Shown: positions 47,557 to 55,910 of the stretch, piece by piece
How positions within the stretch are numbered: position 1 is the first letter of the stretch
Layout: every line of letters starts with the position of its first letter
The notes under the pieces: model-generated
Seen by the model: only the letters and a program-made list of their open reading frames with translations
What the model was told of the DNA's origin: nothing
Database searches by the model: none
Position numbers and translations under genes: made by a program
From: JAHEFU01 sp041395205
Lineage (GTDB): Bacteria > 4484-113 > JAFGCY01
Reading direction: 5' to 3'
Length of the DNA: 64,000 nt
Assembly (NCBI GenBank): GCA_041395205.1
Contig: JAWLAZ010000003.1
Coordinates: 1 to 64,000 of the forward strand

Positions 47557-49932
47557 TTACTCTCCAAGAAGCTGGGCAATGGCCGCTTCCCAGGCGGTGG
47601 CAGCACCACCACTGAGGGAACCCTTGGTACCGCGACGGCAGTTGCCATCCTTGTCGTACAGGAGGGTGCGGGGAACGGACATGCTCGGAGTGCCGTAGCT
47701 CGGCCAGTAGTCATAGATGGTGGGATGCTGACCCCACTGAGCACCGGAACCAGCCTCGGAGCTGTTCCAGTAAATCAGATACTGGCTGTCCCAGGCCTCA
47801 GCATCATGCCAGTCGGCCATGACCTGCGACATGCTGTAGGTATCAAGGCAGGTGAACTGCACGTAACCCTTGGAGCCCCAGGTGTTGGCCCAGCCGTCCA
47901 TCTCGGGCATTTCAGCCTCACACGGACCGCACCACAGCTCACCGTAGTTCATGGTAATGACATTGCTGCCGAAGTAGTCACCAAAGCTCTCGTACTCGGC
48001 GGGAGTGCCATAGTGCTTGCTGTTGGGACCGGTCCAGTCACTCCAGTGGCTCTGGATCTGCTCGCCACTCACGTTGTCAATGATGGCATGCTCAGTGATG
48101 ATGAGATCAAGGCTTGCGGAGTCGCTCTCGGTTCCGTTGTGCACGGTGACGTTGACGGTCACCTTTCCGACGGACGCTCCGGCCACGTTCCAGCTCACGC
48201 TGCTTCCAGTGCCGCTGATCGTACCGGCGCTGGCATTCCAGTCCACACTGGTCGGAGGAACATCAGTAGCAACGGTCAGGGTCGCGGGACCTTCACTGCC
48301 GCCGCTGTGATGCGTGCTCTTGCTGGTGGTGAAGCTGTTGATGCTGATCGGAACGATCACGACTTCACTGGGAACGCTGCTGACGACGTCACTGTAATCG
48401 CTCTCACCCTCATTGGTCAGGGTGGTCACAACGTAGTCATAGGAAGTACCGACGACAAGACCAGCATCCACATAGCTCTTCTCGAGCGGGAAGTTGGTGG
48501 TGTAGATCTTGGTGAAGGGACCGTCGATCTCACTGGTCAGACGGCGATAGACGCTGTAATTCTTGACGACGACCGGGGGCTGTGCCCACTTGATCTCAAT
48601 CGCGGCGTTCACACCATCCTTGGCGGCAGCCGTGACGTTCAGCGGAGCGGGAATGGCGGCCTTGAAGGGCACCACGCTCACGACGCTGGTGAAGTCACTG
48701 AACAGGCCCTCGCTGTCCTTGGCGCGTACGCGGTAGTCAACGCTGGTGTTGTCAGCGCGGACATCGGTGTAGCTGCTGGAAGCACTGCCGGTGGTGCCAA
48801 GCACGCTGAAGAGGGTTTCATCCTCACTGCTCAGCTTGCTCTGGACTTCGTAGGCAACGACGTCGGCGGAGTCGGACTTCGTCCAGCTCACCTTGACGGT
48901 CAGGTTGCCGGTGGTCTCATCAGAAAGACCGCTGGCATTGGTCGGGGCATTCGGGGCACCCGGAACGACGGTGCTGCCGACCTCATTGGAGGGCACGCCT
49001 TCGTTCATGGAGCTGTCCATGGGCTTGACGAGGAAGTTCACGCCATTGACGCCGCCGGACACATTGACAGTCTTCACGTACTGTGGACGGGTCTTCTGGC
49101 CGGGGCTCCAGAAATCATCGCGGTCAGCGGTGATCTCACCGGGGGTCGCGCTGCTCTCGCTGCCGCCCTGGACCATGAAGACGGAATAGCCACTGATGGC
49201 ATTGCCGTAGTACTGGCCGATCGGGGTGATGTCGGCCAGGCTGATCAGCCCGTTGCCATCACCATCCACCACGTCGAACTCGGCCTGGCTCGGGAAATCC
49301 GAAGCACTCTTGCCGAGGTGGATGCCAAGCGGAGTGATGTCGCCGACGTTGACTTCAGAGTTGTTGTCATAGTCACCGACATTCTTCTCGGTCCAGCTCA
49401 GCTCAACGCTGGTGGAATCCACGGGGCTGATGCTCAGGTCCACGGCATTGTTGGCGCCGCTGGCGGACTGGCTCACACCGCGCTCAGCACTGAAGGGACG
49501 GGTGCTGAAGTAGACGGTGGCCAGCAGGCCGCTGCCGTCCACGGGCTCGACACCCGGAACCTGGGACAGACCGACGGGCACGATGCCGCTGCGGTCAGTC
49601 AGGCTGAAGCTGAACGTCTCCCCGGGCTGGCCAAGGAAGTCGCTGAATTCCACGCGCTCCGGAGTGAAGCGGGAGGCGTCATATCCAAGCTCAAGGGCGG
49701 CGGTGGCGAGATCGTCGGCGCCGACGGCCTCAATCTTCACAACGGCACTGTTGTCATTTTCACTGACACTCAGTGACGGGGTGAAGGTGCCACGCCCATC
49801 GAGCGTGCTCACGGAGAAGTTCGAGACACCCTCGTTCCTCTCCGGCTCGGATACGCCCACGTTGGATGTCGAGCAAGCTGCTGCGAGCATTGCCAGACAT
49901 GCAATGACTGCTATGAGAATCTTGCGACTCAT
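47557..49932 (-). CDS. Lipoprotein with cohesin-like, dockerin-like, Fn3-like and thioredoxin domains
   Basis: A 791-residue cell-envelope protein. Lipobox LAAAC (Cys20) is followed by a cohesin-like beta sandwich (about 48-165, 'AALELGYDASRFTPERVEF', 'GSGLLATVYFSTRPF'); two dockerin-like calcium loops (about 187-245, GDYDNNSEVNVGDI and VDGDGNGLISLADI); at least two Fn3-like modules (about 320-540); an Ig-like segment; and a C-terminal redoxin domain (about 640-791) with WCGPC (Trp667, Cys668, Cys671). A surface-anchored oxidoreductase is the simplest reading. AGGA seven nt before the ATG; own terminator. The adjacent barrel and TlpA-like genes on the same strand suggest a joint role. Confidence 0.75.
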   Translation of the reverse strand: MSRKILIAVIACLAMLAAACSTSNVGVSEPERNEGVSNFSVSTLDGRGTFTPSLSVSENDNSAVVKIEAVGADDLATAALELGYDASRFTPERVEFSDFLGQPGETFSFSLTDRSGIVPVGLSQVPGVEPVDGSGLLATVYFSTRPFSAERGVSQSASGANNAVDLSISPVDSTSVELSWTEKNVGDYDNNSEVNVGDITPLGIHLGKSASDFPSQAEFDVVDGDGNGLISLADITPIGQYYGNAISGYSVFMVQGGSESSATPGEITADRDDFWSPGQKTRPQYVKTVNVSGGVNGVNFLVKPMDSSMNEGVPSNEVGSTVVPGAPNAPTNASGLSDETTGNLTVKVSWTKSDSADVVAYEVQSKLSSEDETLFSVLGTTGSASSSYTDVRADNTSVDYRVRAKDSEGLFSDFTSVVSVVPFKAAIPAPLNVTAAAKDGVNAAIEIKWAQPPVVVKNYSVYRRLTSEIDGPFTKIYTTNFPLEKSYVDAGLVVGTSYDYVVTTLTNEGESDYSDVVSSVPSEVVIVPISINSFTTSKSTHHSGGSEGPATLTVATDVPPTSVDWNASAGTISGTGSSVSWNVAGASVGKVTVNVTVHNGTESDSASLDLIITEHAIIDNVSGEQIQSHWSDWTGPNSKHYGTPAEYESFGDYFGSNVITMNYGELWCGPCEAEMPEMDGWANTWGSKGYVQFTCLDTYSMSQVMADWHDAEAWDSQYLIYWNSSEAGSGAQWGQHPTIYDYWPSYGTPSMSVPRTLLYDKDGNCRRGTKGSLSGGAATAWEAAIAQLLGE

Positions 49933-50073
49933 ATGTCCATCCTTTAAATGTGAGGGCTCATTAGTAACTTACAGCCATGGAACCCGGGTAGGATCCAGGG
50001 CAAAGCTTACACCGTTAAGTAATTTACCACACTTTCATTGCCTGCAGCACACATATATCTATGTACGCAAGCG

Positions 50074-50106
50074 ATAACGCTGTATTAATAACAAATACAG
50101 CGTTAT
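50074..50106. repeat. 13-bp perfect inverted repeat
   Basis: ATAACGCTGTATT/AATACAGCGTTAT with a 7-nt loop, 79 nt after the barrel gene stop and about 140 nt before the lipoprotein gene start. No T-run. Possible terminator or processing hairpin between the two genes. Confidence 0.5.
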
Positions 50107-50184
50107 TCTCAGTTAGTAGAAAAAATGTGAAAGATGTGGGCTTGCAGATGCAGGATCAGCAGTTAACCGCCATGTAGGCAGAGA

Positions 50185-51810
50185 TCAGAAGCGCTGCAGG
50201 AATTCGGCCTTGATACCGTCGAAGGCCGGTTCCAGCCGACAGACTCCGCCGGAACAGACGTAGCCCTCCCGGCGGTCGCCATATGTGAGGTGCCACTCCT
50301 GATCCTCGTCCGGATGATACTTGAATTCCCAGATGTTCCAGTTATTCTTGGCTGCATTGGGATCAAGAGTTTTTTCATGAACGAAAGCGGCCGTGAAGAG
50401 GCTGCGATATGCAAAGTCGATTTCGGCAAGCCAGTCGACATGTCCTGAAAATCCTGACAATGCAACCTTCTCACGCTCAAGGACAGTGCCCACCGAGTAA
50501 TCTTCTCCCAAGGCCCTGGCCATAGTGACCTTGCTCTGGTCATGGTTCGTGAATTTGTCGTAAACCTGCCAGTGTTCCAGGATGTACGTGAAACCGTTGT
50601 AATCACGGCTGAAGAAGCTGGACCCGAACTCGCTGTGGGGATCATCCTGGAGCCGGAGGATATCCTGTTCATAGCTGAACTGGAAGTATGAACCATCGTT
50701 GAACGGATTCCAGGTCAGCAATCCTCCATATCCGAGGAAGTCATCTGCATCCGCACTGGCGGATTCCTGCCAGCGACGGATTGGCGGAAGCACATTGAAG
50801 GGATGATCCATTCCCTGATAATCAGCATATTCGCCAACGATGCTGTAGCTGTCTCCGAAATAGCCGATGTTCAGGTAACTGGCCTTGCCATCTGTGCCAT
50901 CAAAATCAAAGTCATTTTCCCCCCACTCCTCCGCGGGGCGCTGCAGCATCGCTGTTTCGTAATATGCATTGAAATCGCCGTTTCGGTAGTTCAGATCAGC
51001 TCCGGCTACGTCATATCCGAGAATTCGCGGTTCTTCCAAAGTATTAGAGTACGCCGGGAACTGCACGTTGACAAAACCAAGACCTGCGGAAAGATCCCGG
51101 TTTACCTTGTACTCGCCGCGGGCACCGAGAATCTCCTTGTGACGGTTGGCAATCTCAAACTCCTGGGTGTCATCCTGCAGGTCCTTGTCCCAGCCATAGA
51201 TCAGTTCGAGTCGACCGGGGCCGTCAGTGTACTCAGCCTTCAGACCCTCAGCTTCATTGTCAAAGTCAAGGAAGCGGGACTCGAACATGTTGACCAACAG
51301 TCCCTTGCCCCAGGTGGTTCCGTAACTGCCTGCGGTGATCTTCCACTTGCCATCGCGGAAGCGGATCCGGCCCTTCTCCCAGCGGAAGGGATCATTGGCA
51401 TATGCAAAGTTGTTGACGTCGCTGAAGCGGAAGTAGGCATCCCAGCGGCCAAAGTCGCCAAGCAACTCGAGTTCCTTTTCCCACTTCTCCACGCTCGATA
51501 TGTCATCGTCGCTGTAGCGGAAATCCAGCCGGCCGCTCCAGTCCAGTGTGGGAGGCATGCGCCGGCGCAGTTCGAAATCACGTTCCCAGAGATCGGAAGG
51601 CGGGTATGTGCCGAGGTCCTCTTCTCCTTCCCAGTAGAAGCGGCTGATGGCTTCCTCCACCGTTGATCCGGAGCTGCCACCGGACTCCTCGTACATCTGG
51701 CTGAAGATTTCCTCGCTGCTGCTGACGGTAGTCTCAGATGCGTGCAGGACCGCAGGCATGAGCAACAGCCCGCAAAGGGCCGCTCCCAGCGCGCGAATTG
51801 CGCTCACCAT
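50185..51810 (-). CDS. Outer-membrane beta-barrel protein, unknown function
   Basis: 541 residues with a signal peptide (about 1-25, ending LHASE). The mature part alternates polar and aromatic residues in short strands ('WDAYFRFSDVNNFAYAND', 'YGTTWGKGLLVNMFESRFLD') and ends in Phe, as outer-membrane beta-signals do. An N-terminal acidic segment (25-75) precedes the barrel. A CSGGVC motif near the C-terminus could be a disulfide loop. The layout recalls DUF6029-type barrels that lie next to TlpA/Omp28-like thioredoxin proteins in Bacteroidota, but I cannot confirm homology. GGGAGGAAA fits ATG 51810 better than TTG 51813. Confidence 0.65.
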   Translation of the reverse strand: MVSAIRALGAALCGLLLMPAVLHASETTVSSSEEIFSQMYEESGGSSGSTVEEAISRFYWEGEEDLGTYPPSDLWERDFELRRRMPPTLDWSGRLDFRYSDDDISSVEKWEKELELLGDFGRWDAYFRFSDVNNFAYANDPFRWEKGRIRFRDGKWKITAGSYGTTWGKGLLVNMFESRFLDFDNEAEGLKAEYTDGPGRLELIYGWDKDLQDDTQEFEIANRHKEILGARGEYKVNRDLSAGLGFVNVQFPAYSNTLEEPRILGYDVAGADLNYRNGDFNAYYETAMLQRPAEEWGENDFDFDGTDGKASYLNIGYFGDSYSIVGEYADYQGMDHPFNVLPPIRRWQESASADADDFLGYGGLLTWNPFNDGSYFQFSYEQDILRLQDDPHSEFGSSFFSRDYNGFTYILEHWQVYDKFTNHDQSKVTMARALGEDYSVGTVLEREKVALSGFSGHVDWLAEIDFAYRSLFTAAFVHEKTLDPNAAKNNWNIWEFKYHPDEDQEWHLTYGDRREGYVCSGGVCRLEPAFDGIKAEFLQRF

Positions 51811-51901
51811 CAACTTTCCTCCCTGCTTGGACTTCCCGCCGCCTTTGCTTCGTCACAGTGCCGCGTTCAATTCCCCACGCGGTTGACGGTCAGCCGACCG
51901 C

Positions 51902-52420
51902 CTAATTCTCTTCCAGATCTCCGAGATCCTCACCGGCCAGAGCGCCCTTGATGGCTTCGTAGATCTCCTTCTCCTGACCGTTGCTGTACCCGTAGTGCTG
52001 GTAGACAATCTCACCATCCACGATCAGGAAGGTAGCCGGACTGGCCTTGACTCCGTAGTCCTTGCTGACTTCCTGGTCACCGTCGCGCAGCACCTTCCAG
52101 GGATACTTGTTGGTCTTGAAGAAAGGCTCGACGCCACTTTCCGTCAGAGATGTGTCCCGGCTGATGATGTACATGCCAAGACCGTCATCCTTAAGTTCCT
52201 TGTAGTAGTCGTTGAGGTACACAAGCAGCTTGTTGCAGGGAATGCAACCCACTTCCCAGAAATCGATCAGCACCACTTCGTGTTCGTCAACCAGATCATC
52301 CAGCGAGTAGCTGTCCCCCTCGAGATCATCGAGCTCGAACTCCGGGGCCGGCTTGGCCATCGCGCTCGTTCCTATAAGCAGGACAACGAGCATCAGCAGT
52401 GTTGCGATCAGTCGGATCAT
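51902..52420 (-). CDS. TlpA-like thioredoxin-family protein, exported
   Basis: A 172-residue periplasmic oxidoreductase. Signal peptide (about 1-22), then a TlpA/AhpC-TSA fold: 'FELDDLEGDSYSLDDLV', active site WEVGCIPCNK (Cys59, Cys62; Ile-Pro between) and cis-Pro loop KASPATFLIV. The acidic C-terminus is short. GAGGTG lies before the ATG, and an extended -10 (TGCTAGAAT, 52440-52448) upstream. It is the first gene of the minus-strand set with the barrel (91 nt) and the large thioredoxin lipoprotein; it may keep their cysteines reduced or oxidised. Confidence 0.82.
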   Translation of the reverse strand: MIRLIATLLMLVVLLIGTSAMAKPAPEFELDDLEGDSYSLDDLVDEHEVVLIDFWEVGCIPCNKLLVYLNDYYKELKDDGLGMYIISRDTSLTESGVEPFFKTNKYPWKVLRDGDQEVSKDYGVKASPATFLIVDGEIVYQHYGYSNGQEKEIYEAIKGALAGEDLGDLEEN

Positions 52421-52439
52421 TCTTGCACCTCAGGGGAAA

Positions 52440-52448
52440 ATTCTAGCA
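52440..52448 (-). promoter_or_regulatory. Extended -10 promoter of the TlpA-like gene
   Basis: TGCTAGAAT on the minus strand, about 20 nt before the ATG; the GAGGTG site lies between. Confidence 0.55.
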
Positions 52449-52543
52449 TTTGCCGCTCGCTTAAGGGACACCGTATAAGCATATTTCGTTCAGTTGAATG
52501 GAGCCGCCAGCGGGCGTTTAACGCCTGCCTGTCACGGGAGCGA

Positions 52544-52549
52544 TATACT
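52544..52549 (+). promoter_or_regulatory. -10 box of glmS
   Basis: TATACT, expected start near 52556, about 28 nt of leader with AAGGTGG. A GGCG/CGCC mini-hairpin lies upstream at about 52513-52526. No glmS ribozyme sequence is visible. Confidence 0.5.
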
Positions 52550-52584
52550 GTGCATCAGCATTCAGCAATGCAAGGTGGCAAAGC

Positions 52585-54420
52585 ATGTGTGGAATCCTCG
52601 GCGCCGTGATCCATGACGGCGACAATGACCTGAAGAGCATCCTGATCCCCGGCCTCAGGGCCGTGGAATACCGTGGCTACGACAGTGCGGGCATCGCCGT
52701 GATGAATGGCGAGGGTATCTCGGTCAGCAAGAAGGCGGGCAAGCTCAGCATCCTGGAGGACAGCCTGGGCGAGAACCCGATCGAGGGCAGCGTGGGCCTC
52801 GGGCATACGCGCTGGGCCACGCATGGGGCACCGAGCGATGAGAATGCGCATCCGCACTGGGACTACCAGAAGCGCATCATCCTCGTACACAACGGCATCA
52901 TCGAGAACTATCTCGAGATCAAGGACGAACTGCTGGCCAAGGGCGTGGAGTTCGCCAGCGAGACGGACACTGAAGTGGCGGTCAACCTGATCGCGAGCTA
53001 CTACACCAACGACCTGCCATCCGCCGTGCGCCTCGCCGGCAAGCGCTTCCGCGGCAGCTTCAGCATGTGTGTGATGGCCGCTGACCGTCCGCGCCTGCTC
53101 GTCGGCATCCGCAATGAAGTGCCGCTGCTGGTCGGGCATGGCCAGAATGCCACCTACCTCGCCAGCGACATCACGGCCTTCCTGGCCTACACCCGTGATG
53201 TGACATACCTGGAGGACGGCGAAATGGCCGTGCTCACTGAATCCGGGACCAGCTATTACGACCTGAAGACGGGCATGGAGATCGAGAAGCGCTCCGAGCG
53301 CGTGGAGTGGAACATCGAGCAGGCCCAGAAGGGTGGCTACGACACCTTCATGATGAAGGAGATCCACGAGCAGCCGGAGGTGGTGCGCCACCTGCTGGAG
53401 CGCCATCTGCCGAGCCCAGCGGAACCGGTTTACCTGCCGCAGCTCGATGAACTGACCGCCGAGAATGATTTCCGCCTGATCAGCCTGCTGGGCTGCGGCA
53501 CGGCCTTCCATGCCTGCAAGGTAGGCAAGTACGTGCTCGAGGGCCTGGCGAAGATCCCCTGCCGCGTGATGTACGCACACGAAGCGCTCTACCATCAGGC
53601 ACCGCTGAGCAGCGCGACCGTCAGCGTCGCCGTCAGCCAGAGCGGCGAGACCGCTGACACGCTGGGCGCCGTCAAGGTGCAGAAGGCCGCCGGCAGCAAG
53701 ATCATCTCGATCTGCAACGTCGTCGGCAGCAGCCTGACCCGTCTCTCGGACCAGACGCTGTATACGCTCGCCGGACCGGAGATCAGCGTTGCCAGCACCA
53801 AGGCCTTCACCTGCCAGCTGACGATGATCTACCTGATGGCGCTGTGGATCGCCGAGAAGTTCGGACGCGAGGATCCCGCCGAGCTGCGCCGCCTCAAGGA
53901 GGAGCTGATTGCCACTCCGGACAAAATGAGTGCGATCCTGCAGAGCGAGAAGCAGATCGAGCATCTGGCCCGCGTCTACCGCCAGGTGCGCCACTTCTAC
54001 TATCTCGGGCGCGGAATCTCCTACCCCGTTGCCATGGAAGGGGCGCTGAAGCTGAAGGAAATCAGCTATGTGCACGCCGAGGGCTATGCCGGCGGTGAGA
54101 TGAAGCACGGTGCGATCGCGATGATCGAGCCCGGCTTCCCGAGCTGTATCCTCGCGCCGAAGTCCCCGCTGCTGGAGAAGATGGTTGCCAACATGGAGGA
54201 GATCCTCTCCCGCAACGGCGAAGTGATGGTGATCACGAATGCGCCGGACCGCTTCAGCAAGTACGACGTGCATGTCTTCCCCTTCCCGGACTGCCCGCAG
54301 GTGTTCAGCCCGCTCCTGATGAGCCTGCCGCTGCAGATCTTCGCCTTCTACAGCGCCAGGCTGCGCGGCCGCGACATCGACCAGCCGCGCAATCTGGCAA
54401 AGAGCGTGGTGGTGGAGTAA
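52585..54420 (+). CDS. glmS: Glutamine-fructose-6-phosphate aminotransferase (isomerizing)
   Basis: Makes glucosamine-6-phosphate from fructose-6-phosphate and glutamine, the entry to UDP-GlcNAc for peptidoglycan and LPS. 611 residues. The nucleophile Cys2 (MCGILGAV) requires this exact start; the glutaminase domain has 'EYRGYDSAGIAV' and 'GLGHTRWATHG'. Two SIS domains follow with 'LLGCGTAFHACKVG', 'VAVSQSGETADTLGAVK' and 'GRGISYPVAMEGALKLKEIS', ending 'NLAKSVVVE'. Monocistronic or followed by the MBL gene 60 nt on. Confidence 0.97.
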   Translation: MCGILGAVIHDGDNDLKSILIPGLRAVEYRGYDSAGIAVMNGEGISVSKKAGKLSILEDSLGENPIEGSVGLGHTRWATHGAPSDENAHPHWDYQKRIILVHNGIIENYLEIKDELLAKGVEFASETDTEVAVNLIASYYTNDLPSAVRLAGKRFRGSFSMCVMAADRPRLLVGIRNEVPLLVGHGQNATYLASDITAFLAYTRDVTYLEDGEMAVLTESGTSYYDLKTGMEIEKRSERVEWNIEQAQKGGYDTFMMKEIHEQPEVVRHLLERHLPSPAEPVYLPQLDELTAENDFRLISLLGCGTAFHACKVGKYVLEGLAKIPCRVMYAHEALYHQAPLSSATVSVAVSQSGETADTLGAVKVQKAAGSKIISICNVVGSSLTRLSDQTLYTLAGPEISVASTKAFTCQLTMIYLMALWIAEKFGREDPAELRRLKEELIATPDKMSAILQSEKQIEHLARVYRQVRHFYYLGRGISYPVAMEGALKLKEISYVHAEGYAGGEMKHGAIAMIEPGFPSCILAPKSPLLEKMVANMEEILSRNGEVMVITNAPDRFSKYDVHVFPFPDCPQVFSPLLMSLPLQIFAFYSARLRGRDIDQPRNLAKSVVVE

Positions 54421-54422
54421 CT

Positions 54423-54475
54423 GTAGCGGCGACATCCTGTCGCCGTCATTGTCGGCGTCTGGAAGACGCCGCTAC
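54423..54475. repeat. Cloverleaf-like repeat element (GTAGCGGCG type)
   Basis: Outer stem GTAGC/GCTAC (54423-54427 and 54471-54475) encloses two hairpins: GGCGAC/GTCGCC around ATCCT (54428-54444) and GGCGTC/GACGCC around TGGAA (54454-54470), joined by the short GTCATTGTC, itself a 3-bp inverted repeat. Fills the glmS-MBL gap and ends five nt before the next ATG. Confidence 0.75.
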
Positions 54476-54480
54476 GGAAC

Positions 54481-55311
54481 ATGCGCATTCACCATCTCAC
54501 AGTAGGCTACTTCCGCCCTCCCCTGCGGGGGCTGACCCAGGGCGGCGAGGGCCGCTGGCTGGGCCGCTCGAAGTACGTGATCCACTGCCTGCTGCTGGAG
54601 CTGGAGGACCGGCTGGTGCTCGTTGACAGCGGGCTCGGGCGTGACGACATGAACAGCCCGACCCTGTCACTCGGCTGGGGTATGGCCTGGTTCGGCGGAG
54701 CATCCCCGGGTGAGACCGCAGCGCGCCAGATCAGTGCGCTGCATGCATCCAACGCGATCCGGCCGAGCCTCAGGGTCACGGACGTGATCCTCACGCATCT
54801 GGACAAGGACCACACCGGCGGGCTCTGTGACTTCCCGCAGGCCCGGGTGCATGTGCACTCGCTTGAGCATGCTGCCTGGAAGCGGCCGAAGGGCCCGGCG
54901 CTCGGCCAGCGCTACAGCGGCCGGCACCTGGCGCACAAGCCGCTCTGGGAGAACTACGCCGCCGATGAATTCAGTGACGACTGGTTCGGCTTCCGGGCAG
55001 CGCGGCTCAGGGATCTGCCGGGCACGCTGCGGATGATCCACCTGCCGGGGCATACGCTGGGACACTGCGGCCTGGCCATCTACACGAGCCAGGGCTGGCT
55101 GCTGCATGCCGGTGACTGCGTCTACCACAGCGCCTGGCTGCAGGGCTCACAGCCGCCGCCGGCGATCCGGCTCACCGAGCGCATGCTGGCCCAGGACTGG
55201 CGGGCCTGGAACGCCACGCGTGAACAGGTCACGGCGCTGCGCGAAAGTGGCAACGCTGTGGTCTTCACCTCGCATGACCCGGAGATGTTCCGCAAGCTGA
55301 AGAACAGCTGA
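54481..55311 (+). CDS. MBL-fold metallo-hydrolase
   Basis: A 276-residue metallo-beta-lactamase-fold enzyme. Metal motif is THLDKDHTGG (His106, Asp108, Asp110, His111), an HxDxDH variant of the usual HxHxDH. 'LPGHTLGHCGL' (about 184-194), 'LLHAGDCVY' and 'FTSHDPEMF' supply further ligands. The spacing resembles the quorum-quenching lactonase/AttM-like branch, but lactonase activity is only a guess. The ribosome-binding site is weak and the repeat at 54423-54475 ends just upstream, so the repeat may affect translation. Confidence 0.78.
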   Translation: MRIHHLTVGYFRPPLRGLTQGGEGRWLGRSKYVIHCLLLELEDRLVLVDSGLGRDDMNSPTLSLGWGMAWFGGASPGETAARQISALHASNAIRPSLRVTDVILTHLDKDHTGGLCDFPQARVHVHSLEHAAWKRPKGPALGQRYSGRHLAHKPLWENYAADEFSDDWFGFRAARLRDLPGTLRMIHLPGHTLGHCGLAIYTSQGWLLHAGDCVYHSAWLQGSQPPPAIRLTERMLAQDWRAWNATREQVTALRESGNAVVFTSHDPEMFRKLKNS

Positions 55312-55385
55312 GCAATAAAGAGGTTTGGCAATGAACATCAGCGAATTCGCTGGCTCTGCATCAACTTGAAGTTGACAATCAAGTC

Positions 55386-55847
55386 CTACTCCCGTGGAGG
55401 CATGCCCCGGCGCTTGCGGATGAAGTCCGCCAGCCGGTCAGTGTAGGGCTTCAGCCAGAAGCCGAACAGCACCAGCAGCACCGTGCCGATGGCGGAAATG
55501 TAGTAGCCGGCGCCGATGGCAATCCCCACGGCACTCATCACCCAGATCGTGGCGGCCGTTGTCACGCCTTCCACGTGCCGGCCCTCACGCAGGATTGAAC
55601 CTGCCCCGAGGAAACCGATGCCCGTCATCACGGCGGCGGCGATGCGGGTGGGATCCCCTCCCCCGCCCAGCTGCGAGATATTCTGGCTGAGCTGGCAGAG
55701 CAGCGTGCCGGCAAGGGTCACGAGACCCATGGTGGTGATGCCGGCCGGTTTGTCGTGCACCTCACGCTCGAGCCCCACGAGGAAGCCGAGCACCACGGCC
55801 AGCACCAGCTGGCCGAGCTGCGGCAGGTAGTCGAGGATGACAGCCAT
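55386..55847 (-). CDS. MgtC/SapB-family membrane protein
   Basis: A 153-residue inner-membrane protein with four hydrophobic helices. The family signature is clear: 'GFLVGLEREVHDKPAG', 'AAAVMTGIGFLGAGSILREG' and 'VEGVTTAATIWVMSAVGIAI'. It ends after the fourth helix with a short basic tail, so it lacks the C-terminal ACT-like domain of Salmonella MgtC. MgtC proteins tie to low-magnesium survival and regulation of F-ATPase; the bacterial function is still debated. The ATG follows a weak TACTCT box by seven nt. Confidence 0.85.
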   Translation of the reverse strand: MAVILDYLPQLGQLVLAVVLGFLVGLEREVHDKPAGITTMGLVTLAGTLLCQLSQNISQLGGGGDPTRIAAAVMTGIGFLGAGSILREGRHVEGVTTAATIWVMSAVGIAIGAGYYISAIGTVLLVLFGFWLKPYTDRLADFIRKRRGMPPRE

Positions 55848-55854
55848 CGGGGAT

Positions 55855-55860
55855 AGAGTA
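55855..55860 (-). promoter_or_regulatory. Possible -10 box abutting the mgtC-like start
   Basis: TACTCT, seven nt (ATCCCCG), then ATG. Weak hexamer; included because the geometry matches the other leaderless genes. Confidence 0.35.
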
Positions 55861-55898
55861 CAACCTTCCAGTGCACACCTGAATCATCCCACTACCTG

Positions 55899-55904
55899 TA
55901 AAAT
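55899..55904 (+). promoter_or_regulatory. -10 box abutting the MATE gene start (leaderless)
   Basis: TAAAAT, six nt (ACGACT), then TTG at 55911. Confidence 0.55.
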
Positions 55905-55910
55905 ACGACT

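Noticed and set aside
52440..52584. glmS ribozyme upstream of glmS
   Set aside because: The 145-nt gap has no AGCGCC core or pseudoknot arms; it contains the divergent promoters only.
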